DNA of 64,000 bases from Pachypanchax playfairii (GCA_006937955.1 SSNP01000385.1:140268-204267); one strand, 5' to 3'; numbered from the stretch's first letter, positions 42,243 to 53,320 are shown. Notes: generated by a model from the sequence alone, not told the origin. Translations and numbers: made by a program.

Positions 42243-44187
42243 AAGATAGCTTTTTACCAAACAAAATCCAAAATGCTCCTAAGATGGGAAAACTGTTCAA
42301 GACATTCAATACTCTTCTCCGTCCTCCACCTGCTCAGCCACCCGCCGGGCTGACTGCAGACATGTTCGCCACCTACTTCACCGACAAAATCGCCTCCATT
42401 AAAAATCAGTTTTCTGAGCCTGACAATCCCAGTCTGGTCCATCCTTCCTCCGGTCAATCGCTCTGCTCCTTCCGCTTACTGAATGAGGACGAAGTCTCCC
42501 GACTCGTAGTGGAATCTAATCCAACCACGTGTCCTCTGGATCCGATTCCTACAGATATCCTGCTGAGCATTCTTCCTGCTGTCAAACCTGCAATAACCCA
42601 CATTATAAACTCTTCCATGAAAACTGGCGTCTTTCCTTCAGTTTTCAAGCAAGCCACTGTCACTCCGCTGCTGAAAAAACCGTCGCTCGACCCGGCCCAG
42701 GTAGGAAACTACGGGCCAGTCTCGCTCCTACCGTTCATGTCCAAGATCCTAGAGCGAGCCGTTTTCACTCAAGTCTCACAGTTCCTCCATGACAACGACC
42801 TACTTGATCCTTATCAATCAGGCTTTAAGCGAGGCCATTCCACTGAAACCGCTCTTCTCTCAGTTGCAGAGTCACTACGGGTTGCCAGATCGGCTGGTCT
42901 CTCCTCAGTACTCGTACTCCTCGACCTGTCTGCGGCTTTTGACACCGTCAACCACCTCATTCTCCTCTCGACGCTATCTAAGCTTGGCATCTCGGGACCG
43001 GTCCTCTCGTGGTTCACCTCGTACCTTGCGGAAAGATCTTTCAGAGTCTCGTGGCATGGACAGATGTCCAGTCTGCATGAGCTGGCGACGGGTGTCCCGC
43101 AGGGCTCGGTCCTTGGTCCTCTCCTCTTCTCTTTATACACCACCTCATTAGGCGAGATCATTCGCTCCCATGGCTTCTCCTACCATTGCTACGCTGACGA
43201 CACTCAGCTCCTCCTCTCCTTCCCTCCAGACGATACATCCGTCTCAGTGCGGATATCTGCTTGCCTCTCAGATATCTCGGCGTGGATGAGGGATCGCCAC
43301 CTTCAGCTAAATCTGTCCAAAACTGACCTCATTGTCTGTCCTGCCAGTAACTCCTTACCTCCTCAGATAAGCGTGCAGCTTGACTCCATCACGCTGTTCC
43401 CCAAAACCTCAGCCAGAAACCTTGGTGTCATACTGGACAACCAGCTGTCCTTCAAGGAGCAGGTTAACTCCGTAGCTCGCTCATGTCGATTCGCTCTTTA
43501 CAACATCAGGAAAATCAGTCTTGTCCCGCATCGACTACTGCAACTCTTTGCTGGCCGGTCTTCCGGCGTCCTCGGTTAAACCTCTGCAGATGATTCAGAA
43601 CGCAGCAGCACGTCTGGTCTTCAACCAGCCCAAGAGGGCTCATGTCACTCCGCTGCTCATTTCTCTGCACTGGCTTCCAGTTGCAGCACGCATCAAATAC
43701 AAAGCTCTGCTTCTGGCTTACCAGACTCTAACACACACAGCTCCTACTTACCTTCACTCCTTCATCCAAACCTACATTCCCACGCGTCAGCTACGCTCAG
43801 CCGCTGAAAGACGCCTAGCGCTTCCACCACAACGTGGCATGAGATCATATTCCAAACTCTTCTCCTCTGTTGTCCCCCGATGGTGGAATGACCTACCAAA
43901 CTCGGTCCGATCCTCAGAGTCGGCAGCTACTTTTAAGAGCAGACTTAAGACTCACCTCTTTAAAGAACACTTTCAGTCTTAATGTGGAATTGATTTATGA
44001 TTTATGATAGCGATTTGGGAGTTTATCTCTACAAAAAAAAAAAAAAAATTGATACACTTGAAGTATCAGCGTCGGAATTAAACTGGACTCCAAACAGTCC
44101 GCCTCCTAATATTGTTTCCTTCTCTTTGATTTCTTGCTTGTATGTTCTCTCAATGTAAGTCGCTTTGGATAAAAGCGTCTGCTAAAT
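42243..44187 (+). mobile_element. L2-clade LINE, copy B (5'-truncated)
   Basis: Shares sequence with copy A from AAGATAGCTTTTTACCAAA to the GCTAAAT before the tail, in the opposite orientation. The endonuclease and the first part of the linker are missing. The tail microsatellite expected next is replaced by a 10 N gap. Confidence 0.93.
42284..43982 (+). pseudogene. L2 reverse transcriptase, frameshifted by a 47 bp deletion
   Basis: The frame runs from MGKLFKTFNTLLRPPP through LLDLSAAFDTVNH, GVPQGSVLGPLLFSLY and YHCYADDTQLLLS to NIRKI near 43518. A deletion of about 47 bp relative to copy A then shifts the frame, and the true continuation (SRIDYCNSLLAGLPASSVKP to HLFKEHFQS) lies in the next frame to 43982. 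Upstream of 42284, loss of one A relative to copy A puts the ATG in a shifted context. All catalytic motifs are present but the protein would lose its C-terminal third. Confidence 0.92.
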
Positions 44188-44197
44188 NNNNNNNNNN
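44188..44197. other. Assembly gap of 10 N at the LINE tail
   Basis: Falls exactly where the (AGT)n tail of this LINE family should be, so the missing sequence is probably the tail microsatellite. Confidence 0.9.
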
Positions 44198-45329
44198 CAT
44201 GTTTCCTTAACCAGATAGGTGTCGTTAAGATAAAATCCTGGGAGGAGACTTGTTGCGGGAGAAGCAGGGTCAGAACTTGCAGCTGGTAGTCACACGCGCA
44301 TCACTTTGAGTAAGTCTACGTTTAATATTTAAATGTTGTTGCTTTGCTAACGTGAGATCATGTTTAAAGATAACATCTGGATGATTTAACTGGTCATAAT
44401 GAATACAGCACAGCTTCTAATCAGACTGGGTAATAATACAAAAAGATCAACAGAAGGTAAAAGGCGTTTTATAACAAATAAACAAGTCTTAAATCCATCC
44501 CTGATTATCCGTTCAGAGTGTCACAAAGTGCCGGAGGTGAAACCAGCTGAGACATTCACCTGAACCTGCATGTGATGTGAAACAGCTTGTTATTCAGATA
44601 AAATGTGATGAAATCTGATGAAATCTTCTGTAAACCTGTGGTGATTGGAACATACAGCTAGCACACAAATATGAATGACTCACTCTGTGGTGAGAACACA
44701 GACTGATACAAACAGAATGTAATTCATATTTAATGATTCAGACACTACTCTGTAGTTAATTAGTCATGTTTCACTCTGCAGGAGCAGCTTTAAATACAGG
44801 AGCTATAGAGTTTGTGGTCTAGCACATCAGACAGTGTCCCTAAGTGTGGGCCGTGTAAAGACCTGAGACAGTTCAGCACGTAACAGCAGGGTGAGACATA
44901 AAGATAATGTCCATGACATGAACTGACACTTACTAACATCTATGAGTGTGATGTCCCACAGTATATAAGGTGATATGATTGATGGGATAATGTGAGACTT
45001 CCAGATCCAAACAAACAGAGAAGTACAGGACTGTCACAGTCAACAAGTTACTGATGAAAAAAGATCCTTCTAAAAATACTAAAAGAAGTTGTGTAAACTT
45101 AGAGGAACTACTGGCCATTGAAGCACTCTGGAGAGTTGGAGAGTGTCTCCAACAGATCAGGAAAACAGTACAGTTCTAGGAACAACTGTCCAGAGTCCTC
45201 CAGCTCTCAGGTCTCAAGCAGATCACCCAGACTTGAAGTATAACCACTCAAAAATATTTTATTTATGTAAACTGCACATTTTACAAGAACCTTCCTGGGT
45301 GAGTTAAAAAGAAGCTAAACTTCACTCAC
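44198..45329. other. Non-coding; presumed intron of the receptor gene
   Basis: Lies downstream (minus strand) of the receptor exon's splice donor. No further receptor exon or other gene recognised. Confidence 0.5.
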
Positions 45330-45526
45330 CTTATGATGACATACATGACCAGGAAATTTCCCACAAGACCAATGACACAGACGATCATATAGACCACTAC
45401 GATGGTGACCTTCACCCCTGTTGGCAGTAGGGCATCTGTCTCGTTGTAGGACTCACTGAAGTTGTTGTTGAAGAATGAGTCATTCAAACGCTGCAGCCCA
45501 GCCAGCAGGTCTTCAGGATAATCCAT
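45330..45526 (-). CDS. oprl1: Nociceptin/opioid receptor-like, first coding exon
   Basis: Codes for the extracellular N-terminus and first membrane helix of a class A peptide receptor at the plasma membrane. From ATG at 45526: about 35 residues with three N-glycosylation sequons (N15-D-S, N22-F-S, N28-E-T), then GVKVTIVVVYMIVCVIGLVG, then NFLVMYVIIR. The GN pair (N57) is the conserved helix-1 asparagine. The GVKVTIV start of the helix fits nociceptin receptors better than mu, delta or kappa types, as far as I recall them. The exon ends ATAAG before GTGAGT (donor at 45329-45324), after the Arg codon region where opioid receptors also have their exon junction. Upstream, TTTTTCTGCTCTCAG is a good acceptor, putting the exon at 45330-45559 with 33 bases of 5' UTR. 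The family then has two more coding exons; neither was seen in the 45 kb downstream. It could instead be an isolated exon copy. Confidence 0.82.
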
Positions 45527-45559
45527 GTCTGACCAGGATGAAGGGATTTATCCTTCCAC

Positions 45560-46384
45560 CTGAGAGCAGAAAAATAAGCTTTATCAGTTACATTTATCAT
45601 ACACTCCAGTCCAATCCAAATGTATTTATAAAGTACAACCAGCACTTGACCAAAGGGCTGGACAGTATGTACATTAATGGATTAAGTAAGAATTATTTTT
45701 ACACACAAAGCAAAATAAAAGACAATACAATTAAACAGTTCTATATTAAAAACAATATAAGACGAATCTACTAAATTAAGATAAACTGAAAGCAGCATCT
45801 CTGTCATGATGTCACAAGACTGGACTCAAATGCTGAAACCCAGACACGCTCTTGATAAGTAAAAAGGTGTTTATTTACAAACAAATATGACAAAGATGGG
45901 AACTGTGAAGAGTGTGGAGGGAAATCTCTGTAACAGAGGGAGAACAAGATTAGGGTCTGGATGATCTTACGTGGTCCTGGAGGAGATGAACATGATGGGT
46001 ACAGAGCCTGAGCGAGTCGAACCAAGGAGCATGAAGGGGAGCAGGTCCAGGGGCAGGCGTGTGGAGATGGTGAGAGGAGGCATGTGGTGATAGTCGGGGT
46101 CCAAAGGTGTGTAATAGCAGAAGGTTCCAGCAGACGCAGGCAGCAGTGTTTCTAAAATCCAAAAAACAGACCCAAGCAGTTCAACGGTCTGGCGTAGAAT
46201 GGTTGTCCAGCCTTGTCTTTAACTGTCACTGTGGTTGATGAATGAAGTGATTACAGCTGTGTCTGCTGGCAGAATCCAGTCCAAAGTAATCAGCAAATGT
46301 CTGCCACCTGACGACCTGCAACCCACAGGGAAAGGAGGAAACAACAACTAGGGGTAGGCTGACTGTATACAATGTGAAAGAAAA
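45560..46384. other. Unassigned; possible LTR-element flank
   Basis: The segment about 45804-46200 (for example GACTGGACTCAAATGC, AAAGGTGTTTATTTACAAAC) resembles non-coding ends of fish gypsy elements and adjoins the gag-protease remnant, but no matched LTR pair or exact edge was found. The open frames here are not recognisable. Confidence 0.4.
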
Positions 46385-47704
46385 AACTGGCTCCACCCCT
46401 CCACACGTTTATCCGCCCAGTTGATCAGGGGGTTATGTTTGTTCAACCAAGGAAACCCCAGGAAAAGCGGAGTGTGAGGGGAGCTAAAAACCATAAACTG
46501 TAATTGTTCGTGATGGTTTCCTGAGACTAAAATCTTCAGTTTGGTGAGAAATACAGGTGCTCTCTTTACCGTTCAGAGCACTGACTGTAACTGGCGCTGG
46601 GAGGTGCTGTGTGGGAATCCCCAGTCTTCTGACGAACTCGCTGTCCACCAGATTCTGTTCAGCCTCAGAGTCCACAAGTGCCTGCAGGGAAACATAGTTA
46701 TGAGGAAAGCACACTTGTACTGGGACCATGAGAAGAGAGGCCTGAGGGGACGTAATGGAAGGACCCACCGAGGTCCTCAGTTCTACCGGTGGGTCCTGGC
46801 TTTTAAACACTCAGGACAGGCTGCTGCAATGTGTCTGGGCTCTCCACAATGAAAGCACCTCTTGTTGTCGCGGTGTCTCTGACGTTCCTCCGGAGAAAGC
46901 CGAGCGCTGCCGATCTGCATCGGTTCTTCATGAACAGCGCTGAAGCGTTGGTCTGCAGCCGGGGTGACCACAGGAGACTGCGAAAACACAGGTGAGTTAG
47001 ACACCACACAAGAGACATGACGATTCTCCCGAAGCTTCCGGCCCGATCTCTCAGCCTGTCGTCCACTTGCACAGCCAGCTCAATTAGCCCCTCCAAGATT
47101 CTAGGAGTGTTCTGAGTGGCTAATTGATCTTGAACAGACTCATGCAAGGCTCTCAGAAAGACAGCTCTCAAGGTCTTATCGTCCCAACCAGCTTCAATAG
47201 CAGCAATGCAAAACGCCATAGAGAAATCTGAAACAGTTTGTGTACCTTGTCTTAATTCCAAGAATACATTAGCAGTAGAATCCTCCTTCAGAGGATGGAA
47301 GAACATACTCTGGAACTCCCTCAAGAACGTGGTGTATGTCAAAGAAGAAACAGGGTGGATGGCAGTAAACACCTCAGCCCATTGTAGAGCTCGTCCCTTC
47401 AAACTGTTAATGATGTAGGAGATCTTGGTGGCATAACTTCTTTACCTTGTCTTGGGGGCATGACCGGGACCGGGGGTGCTGGGGGTGGAGATGTGGTCTG
47501 AGTCCGAACCTCTGACAGTTGCACATTCAGGTCTCTGAGGGAGGAGAGAACCTGATCCATTGTTTCTCTGCCTTGTTGCTGCACATCAACCAACTGCTGT
47601 GTGGTGGAAGCATGTTGACCCAGCAGGATGCCCTGCAGGGAAAGAGCGAGGTGTAAAGCAGCTGGGTCAGCTGGGTCCTTGTTTTGGGCAGACCGTTCTG
47701 TCAT
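46385..47704 (-). pseudogene. Ty3/gypsy gag-protease remnant, frameshifted
   Basis: Read on the minus strand from ATG at 47704: a coiled-coil-like N-terminus (LALSLQGILLGQHASTTQQL), a frameshift near 47400-47440, then capsid sequence (LKGRALQWAEVFTAIHPVSS, TVSDFSMAFCIAAIEAGWDD), another shift near 47030, the CCHC knuckle CFHCGEPRHIAAACP, and in a further frame the protease start LQALVDSEAEQNLVDSEF. The catalytic Asp-Ser-Gly has become Asp-Ser-Glu. The last recognisable piece, FLGFPWLNKHNPLINW near 46390-46450, precedes the reverse transcriptase in this family. No reverse transcriptase is present. At least three frame breaks; dead. Confidence 0.88.
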
Positions 47705-47714
47705 GATCACACAA

Positions 47715-47798
47715 GGTCGGTCCCCCGCCTCTCACCCAAAGACTGCTGGAGATAGACACCTGCTCCCTGCGAGGATGGATGGGTGGGTGGCTGGATGG
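47715..47798 (+). mobile_element. tRNA-type SINE, 3' end only
   Basis: The CCCCCGCCTCTCACCC block, GCTGGAGATAGACACCTGCT and a short GATGGATGG tail match the end of the SINE at 34.7-35.0 kb. The SINE abuts the start of the gypsy gag. Confidence 0.65.
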
Positions 47799-47968
47799 TA
47801 AATGGTGTGTACTTGTATAGCGCTTTACTCAGGTCTCAGGTCCTACGACCCCCAAAGAGCTTCACACTACAGTATGTCATTCACCCATTCACACACACAC
47901 TCACACGTTTGGTGATGATGAACAACACACTGACAGACTACCAGACGACCCGCTCTATTGCCTGGATC
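47799..47968 (+). repeat. Common fish repeat with GTATAGCGCTTTA core
   Basis: TACTTGTATAGCGCTTTACT, GACCCCCAAAGAGCTTCACA and CATTCACCCATTCACACAC follow each other as in a dispersed repeat I recall from many fish genomes. Ends and class undetermined. Confidence 0.6.
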
Positions 47969-48016
47969 TGATGGATGGATGGATGGATGGATGGATGGAT
48001 GGATGGATGGATGGAT
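47969..48016. repeat. (GGAT)n microsatellite
   Basis: About 11 uninterrupted GGAT units. Confidence 0.95.
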
Positions 48017-48193
48017 GTTATTTAGTCTATTGTAGGAACATCTGTGGATTCCAGCGTGTGTAATATGAACCTGAACGTGTTTTTCAGTGAGTATCCACTT
48101 AGACAAGTTTCAAAATTGTAGCTTAAAGTTTTAAAAGTTATTTAGTACTGCTTTAAAGATGTTTATATTATATGTGAATCCCTGATCTTTACC
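48017..48193. other. Short non-coding flank
   Basis: Nothing recognised. Confidence 0.5.
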
Positions 48194-48195
48194 TA

Positions 48196-49797
48196 CAGTG
48201 GGGCAAAAAAGTATTTAGTCAGCCACCAATTGTGTAAGTTCTCCCACTTAAAAAGATCAGAGAGGCCTGTAATTTTCATCATAGGTATACCTCAACTATG
48301 AGAGACAAAATGAGGAAAAAAAATCCAGAAAATCACATTGTCTGATTTTTAAAGAATTTATTTGCAAATTATGGTGGAAAATAAGTATTTGGTCACCTAC
48401 AAACAAGTAAGATTTCTGGCTTTCACAGACCTGTAACTTCTTTAAGAGGCTCCTCGGTCCTCCACTCGTTACCTGTATTAATGGCACCTGTGTGAACTCG
48501 TTATCAGTATAAAAGACACCTGTCCACAACCTCAAACAGTCACGCTCCAAACTCCACTATGGCCAAGACCAAAGAGCTGTCAAAGGACACCAGAAACAAA
48601 ACTGTAGACCTTCACCAGGCTGGGAAGACTGAATCTGCAATAGGTAAGCAGCTTGGTGTGAAGAAATCAACTGTGGGAGCAATTATTAGAAAATGGAAGA
48701 CATACAAGACCACTGATAATCTCCCTCGATCTGGGGCTCCATGCAAGATCTCACCCCGTGGGGTCAAAATGATCACAAGAACGGTGAGCAAAAATCCCAG
48801 AACCACACGGAGGGACCTAGTGAATGACCTGCAGAGAGCTGGGACCAAAGTTACAAAGGCTACCATCAGTAACACACTACGCCGCCAGGGACTCAAATCC
48901 TGCAGTGCCAGACGTGTCCCCCTGCTGAAGCCAGGACACGTCCAGGCCCGTCTGCGGTTTGCTAGAGAGCATTTGGATGATCCAGAAGAGGATTGGGAGA
49001 ACATCATATGGTCAGATGAAACCAAAATAGAACTTTTTGGTAGAAACTCAACTTGTCGTGTTTGGAGGGGAAAGAATGCTGAGTTGGATCCAAAGAACAC
49101 CATACCTACTGTAAAGCATGGGGGTGGAAACATCATGCTTTGGGGCTGTTTTTCTGCAAGGGGACCAGGACGACTGATCCGTGTAAAGGAAAGAATGAAT
49201 GGGGCCATGTATCGTAAGATTTTGAGTGAAAACCTCCTTCCATCAGCAAGGGCTTTGAAAATGAGACGTGGCTGGGTCTTTCAGCATGACAATGATCCCA
49301 AACACACCGCCCGGGCAACGAAGGAGTGGCTTCGTAAGAAGCATTTCAAGGTCCTGGAGTGGCCTAGCCAGTCTCCAGATCTCAACCCCATAGAAAATCT
49401 CTGGAGGGAGTTGAAAGTCCGTGTTGCCCAGCGTCAGCCCCAAAACATCACTGCTCTAGAGGAGATCTGCATGGAGGAATGGGCCAAAATACCAGCAACA
49501 GTGTGTGAAAACCTTGTGAAGACTTACAGAAAACGTTTGACCTCTGTCATTGCCAACAAAGGCTATATAACAAAGTATTGAGATTAACTTTTGTTATTGA
49601 CCAAATACTTATTTTCCACCATAATTTGCAAATAAATTCTTTAAAAATCAGACAATGTGATTTTCTGGATTTATTTTCCTCATTTTGTCTCTCATAGTTG
49701 AGGTATACCTATGATGAAAATTACAGGCCTCTCTGATCTTTTTAAGTGGGAGAACTTACACAATTGGTGGCTGACTAAATACTTTTTTGCCCCACTG
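48196..49797 (+). mobile_element. Full-length Tc1 transposon, Passport-like, copy 2
   Basis: 1602 bp, the same length as copy 1, flanked by TA at 48194-48195 and 49798-49799. Terminal repeats of about 200 bp with the CAGTGGGGC tip and an inner direct-repeat motif at each end. Opposite in orientation to copies 1 and 3. Confidence 0.95.
48559..49581 (+). CDS. Tc1 transposase, intact 340 codons (copy 2)
   Basis: Open from ATG to TGA with catalytic D153, D244 and E279 all present. Relative to copy 1 it has Thr for Ile at 15 and Cys for Arg at 62; the latter comes from CGC to TGC, a typical CpG transition. Position 62 is in the GAPRK linker between the two DNA-binding subdomains, where the AT-hook-like basic residues lie in Tc1 proteins, so this copy may bind its ends less well. 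That effect is inferred, not shown. Otherwise as copy 1. Confidence 0.93.
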   Translation: MAKTKELSKDTRNKTVDLHQAGKTESAIGKQLGVKKSTVGAIIRKWKTYKTTDNLPRSGAPCKISPRGVKMITRTVSKNPRTTRRDLVNDLQRAGTKVTKATISNTLRRQGLKSCSARRVPLLKPGHVQARLRFAREHLDDPEEDWENIIWSDETKIELFGRNSTCRVWRGKNAELDPKNTIPTVKHGGGNIMLWGCFSARGPGRLIRVKERMNGAMYRKILSENLLPSARALKMRRGWVFQHDNDPKHTARATKEWLRKKHFKVLEWPSQSPDLNPIENLWRELKVRVAQRQPQNITALEEICMEEWAKIPATVCENLVKTYRKRLTSVIANKGYITKY

Positions 49798-49799
49798 TA

Positions 49800-50735
49800 C
49801 ATCGGGGTCCTTTAACAACCATTCAAATTGTAATTAAACTGCCTCATTTGTGCAAATGCTTTTCTAATTTTCTTGTAAAAATTTAGACCTAAGATGCCTT
49901 AATTATGTTATATGTTTGCAATGGATTCATCTTTTATATGTATGTTTATTTGGTCATGCTCTCAGGTATTACATGAGATACTAGCTTTAGGACTGAGGTC
50001 AGCTGTGAGTTAGTAATTAGCTTTTGCTGATTATTGCATCACACTCCCTCCCCTGCCTGTGTTACTCTAGTGCACTTCAGCTGCACTTCTGCTCCCTGTC
50101 AGGAGACGGGATGCAGAACCCACCTGCTAAAATAGAAATTAAGTACTCATATTATTATATAATTAAGTAAAAGTTTGATGATGAAGTACAGGTCTGGAAA
50201 GCACTCGGTGCAACTGTCAGGGCTGCTCGGAGTGAGAAAACATTTCCACTTTGTGCCTCATGTGTTTATGATAGAAGTCCATTTTTGGACTGTGCAGTGA
50301 AAACAACTGTGATCTGATGTAAAAGAGTGTAAATGTGCTCACACCTGCTGCATGTGATAGCATAACATCTAACAAGTGCTGTTTGCTTTGTGAATCTGAA
50401 TGAGCAGCATCAGGTGCAAATAATCAGCAAAAATCAAACAGAAGAAGTTCACAGTGAATCTGGGTCTCAGCACTAAACATGGTTCACATTTGTTTACAGT
50501 TTATTAATAATTGTGTATGCACACAAACACACACCAGTTTTCTTATATTGTATCTATAATGTCTTTACAGTCACACACTGATGAGCATTTTGGGAACAAT
50601 AAGAAAGTTTAATTTCTAGTCTAAAAATGATCATGTTTCCCACATACAAACCTCTTTTTACTGTGAAAGTTCAGACCCTGCCTCAGGTTGAGTTTACATC
50701 TCTGTGTCTTCTGATTGCTGCAGATTAAATGTATG
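49800..50735. other. Unique-looking spacer between inverted Tc1 copies
   Basis: About 0.94 kb with no recognised gene or repeat. Confidence 0.55.
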
Positions 50736-50737
50736 TA

Positions 50738-52336
50738 CAGTGGGGCAAAAAAGTATTTAGTCAGCCACCAATTGTGTAAGTTCTCCCACTTAAAAAGATC
50801 AGAGAGGCCTGTAATTTTCATCATAGGTATACCTCAACTATGAGAGACAAAATGAGGAAAAAAATCCAGAAAATCACATTGTCTGATTTTTAAAGAATTT
50901 ATTTGCAAATTATGGTAGAAAATAAGTATTTGGTCAATAACAAAAGTTAATCTCAATACTTTGTTATATAGCCTTTGTTGGCAATGACAGAGGTCAAACG
51001 TTTTCTGTAAGTCTTCACAAGGTTTTCACACACTGTTGCTGGTATTTTGGCCCATTCCTCCATGCAGATCTCCTCTAGAGCAGTGATGTTTTGGGGCTGA
51101 CGCTGGGCAACACGGACTTTCAACTCCCTCCAGAGATTTTCTATGGGGTTGAGATCTGGAGACTGGCTAGGCCACTCCAGGACCTTGAAATGCTTCTTAC
51201 GAAGCCACTCCTTCGTTGCCCGGGCGGTGTGTTTGGGATCATTGTCATGCTGAAAGACCCAGCCACGTCTCATTTTCAATGCCCTTGCTGATGGAAGGAG
51301 GTTTTCACTCAAAATCTTACGATACATGGCCCCATTCATTCTTTCCTTTACACGGATCAGTCGTCCTGGTCCCCTTGCAGAAAAACAGCCCCAAAGCATG
51401 ATGTTTCCACCCCCATGCTTTAGTAGGTATGGTGTTCTTTGGATCCAACTCAGCATTCTTTCCCCTCCAAACACGACAAGTTGAGTTTCTACCAAAAAGT
51501 TCTATTTTGGTTTCATCTGACCATATGATGTTCTCCCAATCCTCTTCTGGATCATCCAAATGCTCTCTAGCAAACCGCAGACGGGCCTGGACGTGTCCTG
51601 GCTTCAGCAGGGGGACACGTCTGGCACTGCAGGATTTGAGTCCCTGGCGGCGTAGTGTGTTACTGATGGTAGCCTTTGTTACTTTGGTCCCAGCTCTCTG
51701 CAGGTCATTCACTAGGTCCCTCCGTGTGGTTCTGGGATTTTTGCTCACCGTTCTTGTGATCATTTTGACCCCACGGGGTGAGATCTTGCGTGGAGCCCCA
51801 GATCGAGGGAGATTATCAGTGGTCTTGTATGTCTTCCATTTTCTAATAATTGCTCCCACAGTTGATTTCTTCACACCAAGCTGCTTACCTATTGCAGATT
51901 CAGTCTTCCCAGCCTGGTGAAGGTCTACAATTTGGTTTCTGGTGTCCTTTGACAGCTCTTTGGTCTTGGCCATAGTGGAGTTTGGAGCGTGACTGTTTGA
52001 GGTTGTGGACAGGTGTCTTTTATACTGATAACGAGTTCAGACAGGTGCCATTATTACAGGTAACGAGTGGAGGACCGAGGAGCCTCTTAAAGAAGTTACA
52101 GGTCTGTGAAAGCCAGAAATCTTACTTGTTTGTAGGTGACCAAATACTTATTTTCCACCATAATTTGCAAATAAATTCTTTAAAAATCAGACAATGTGAT
52201 TTTCTGGATTTTCTTTCCTCATTTTGTCTCTCATAGTTGAGGTATACCTATGATGAAAATTACAGGCCTCTCTGATCTTTTTAAGTGGGAGAACTTACAC
52301 AATTGGTGGCTGACTAAATACTTTTTTGCCCCACTG
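50738..52336 (-). mobile_element. Tc1 transposon, Passport-like, copy 3
   Basis: 1599 bp, flanked by TA at 50736-50737 and 52337-52338, with both terminal repeats intact. Inverted relative to copy 2, only 0.94 kb away. Small indels relative to copies 1 and 2 account for the 3 bp shorter length, including one in the transposase. Confidence 0.95.
50953..51973 (-). pseudogene. Tc1 transposase with a 2 bp deletion (copy 3)
   Basis: Matches copy 1 from ATG at 51973 to about codon 184, with Gln for Lys at 14. Near 51420-51424 two bases are missing (plus strand CTTTAGTAGG against CTTTACAGTAGG), which shifts the frame just before the KHGGGN loop. The rest, including D244 and E279, continues in another frame to 50953. 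D153 is upstream of the break. No full enzyme can be made, but the ends remain good substrates for a transposase from copies 1 or 2. Confidence 0.93.
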
Positions 52337-52338
52337 TA

Positions 52339-53135
52339 TGTCCACTATGTTGTTCCAGGCAACAATTTCAAAAGCTGCAGAGCTCCATCATGTCTGTCCA
52401 TGATATGATAATCATCTACCATCACCAGCTACAGTCCGACTAGAGTGGGTCTAGAGTCTGTCTGGAAAAACTGAAGACTTGCTGATGAAGCAAAAGAATC
52501 AATCCTTTGGACATTTATCTGCACAAACACCTTAGAAATGGTAATAATTCAGGTATAGGTGGAACACCTTCATGTACACCTCCCATCTTCATCATCATCA
52601 CAGATATGATTTAATTCTGTGGGAAACACGGCTCCTACATGATAACACCCCTACATACAGGCTGCATCAGCAATACATCAAAGGGATGCTGCAAACCCAC
52701 CACCCTCCATCTTTCTCTGCATAATCATAAATATTCATCAAATCAGAAAAGCAAAGTAACTCTGCTGTGTTGCTAAATTTCCCCTGGGTTACTGCCAGAC
52801 TCTGTATGTGTTATATAAGCTCTAATGTTTCTATCTTTTTCTTTCCTGCTCTGCTCCTTCTTCAGCTTCTCTCCTTTCTCCTGATGTCCAGACGTTTCAT
52901 TCTCATACAGTATGTTATGTTCAACCTCTGCTGTAGCTGTGTGTGCACATGCCTCTGTGTTTCAGCTGCAGAGCCTTGAATAAGACATTAAACTAAAGGC
53001 TTTTAGTATGTGTCCATGTAAGGGTATAAAGCTGCACTGGGTGGGCTGCTGTGTAACAGTTTGTATGAGAGGACAAAAAACAGAAAGGGGGAATGTAAAA
53101 CTGAGCTTTAGAGGAAAAGTTCAACACAGATTCAA

Positions 53136-53138
<3 letters not shown>
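52339..53138. other. Stretch without recognised gene
   Basis: Nothing recognised. Confidence 0.5.

Positions 53139-53174
<36 letters not shown>
53139..53174. repeat. (CT)n microsatellite
   Basis: About 17 uninterrupted CT units. Confidence 0.95.
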
Positions 53175-53176
<2 letters not shown>

Positions 53177-53185
53177 GCAATCATT

Positions 53186-53320
53186 GGGTGAGAGACGGGG
53201 GACACCCTGGACAGGTCACCAGTCCATCACAGGGTCACACATAAATACAACCCCTTACACACACACTCACACCTTGGGACAATTTAGAGTCACCAGTTAA
53301 CCTCTTGCATGTTTTTGGAC
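53186..53320 (-). mobile_element. tRNA-type SINE, partial (copy at 53 kb)
   Basis: Minus-strand body with GTGAGAGACGGGGGACACCC, ACAATTTAGAGTCACCAGTT and TGCATGTTTTTGGACT. Unlike the 18 kb copy it is not interrupted at the AATTAA/AGTTAA position, so it serves as an empty site for the R3 insertion. It stops where repeat R1 starts. Confidence 0.78.
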
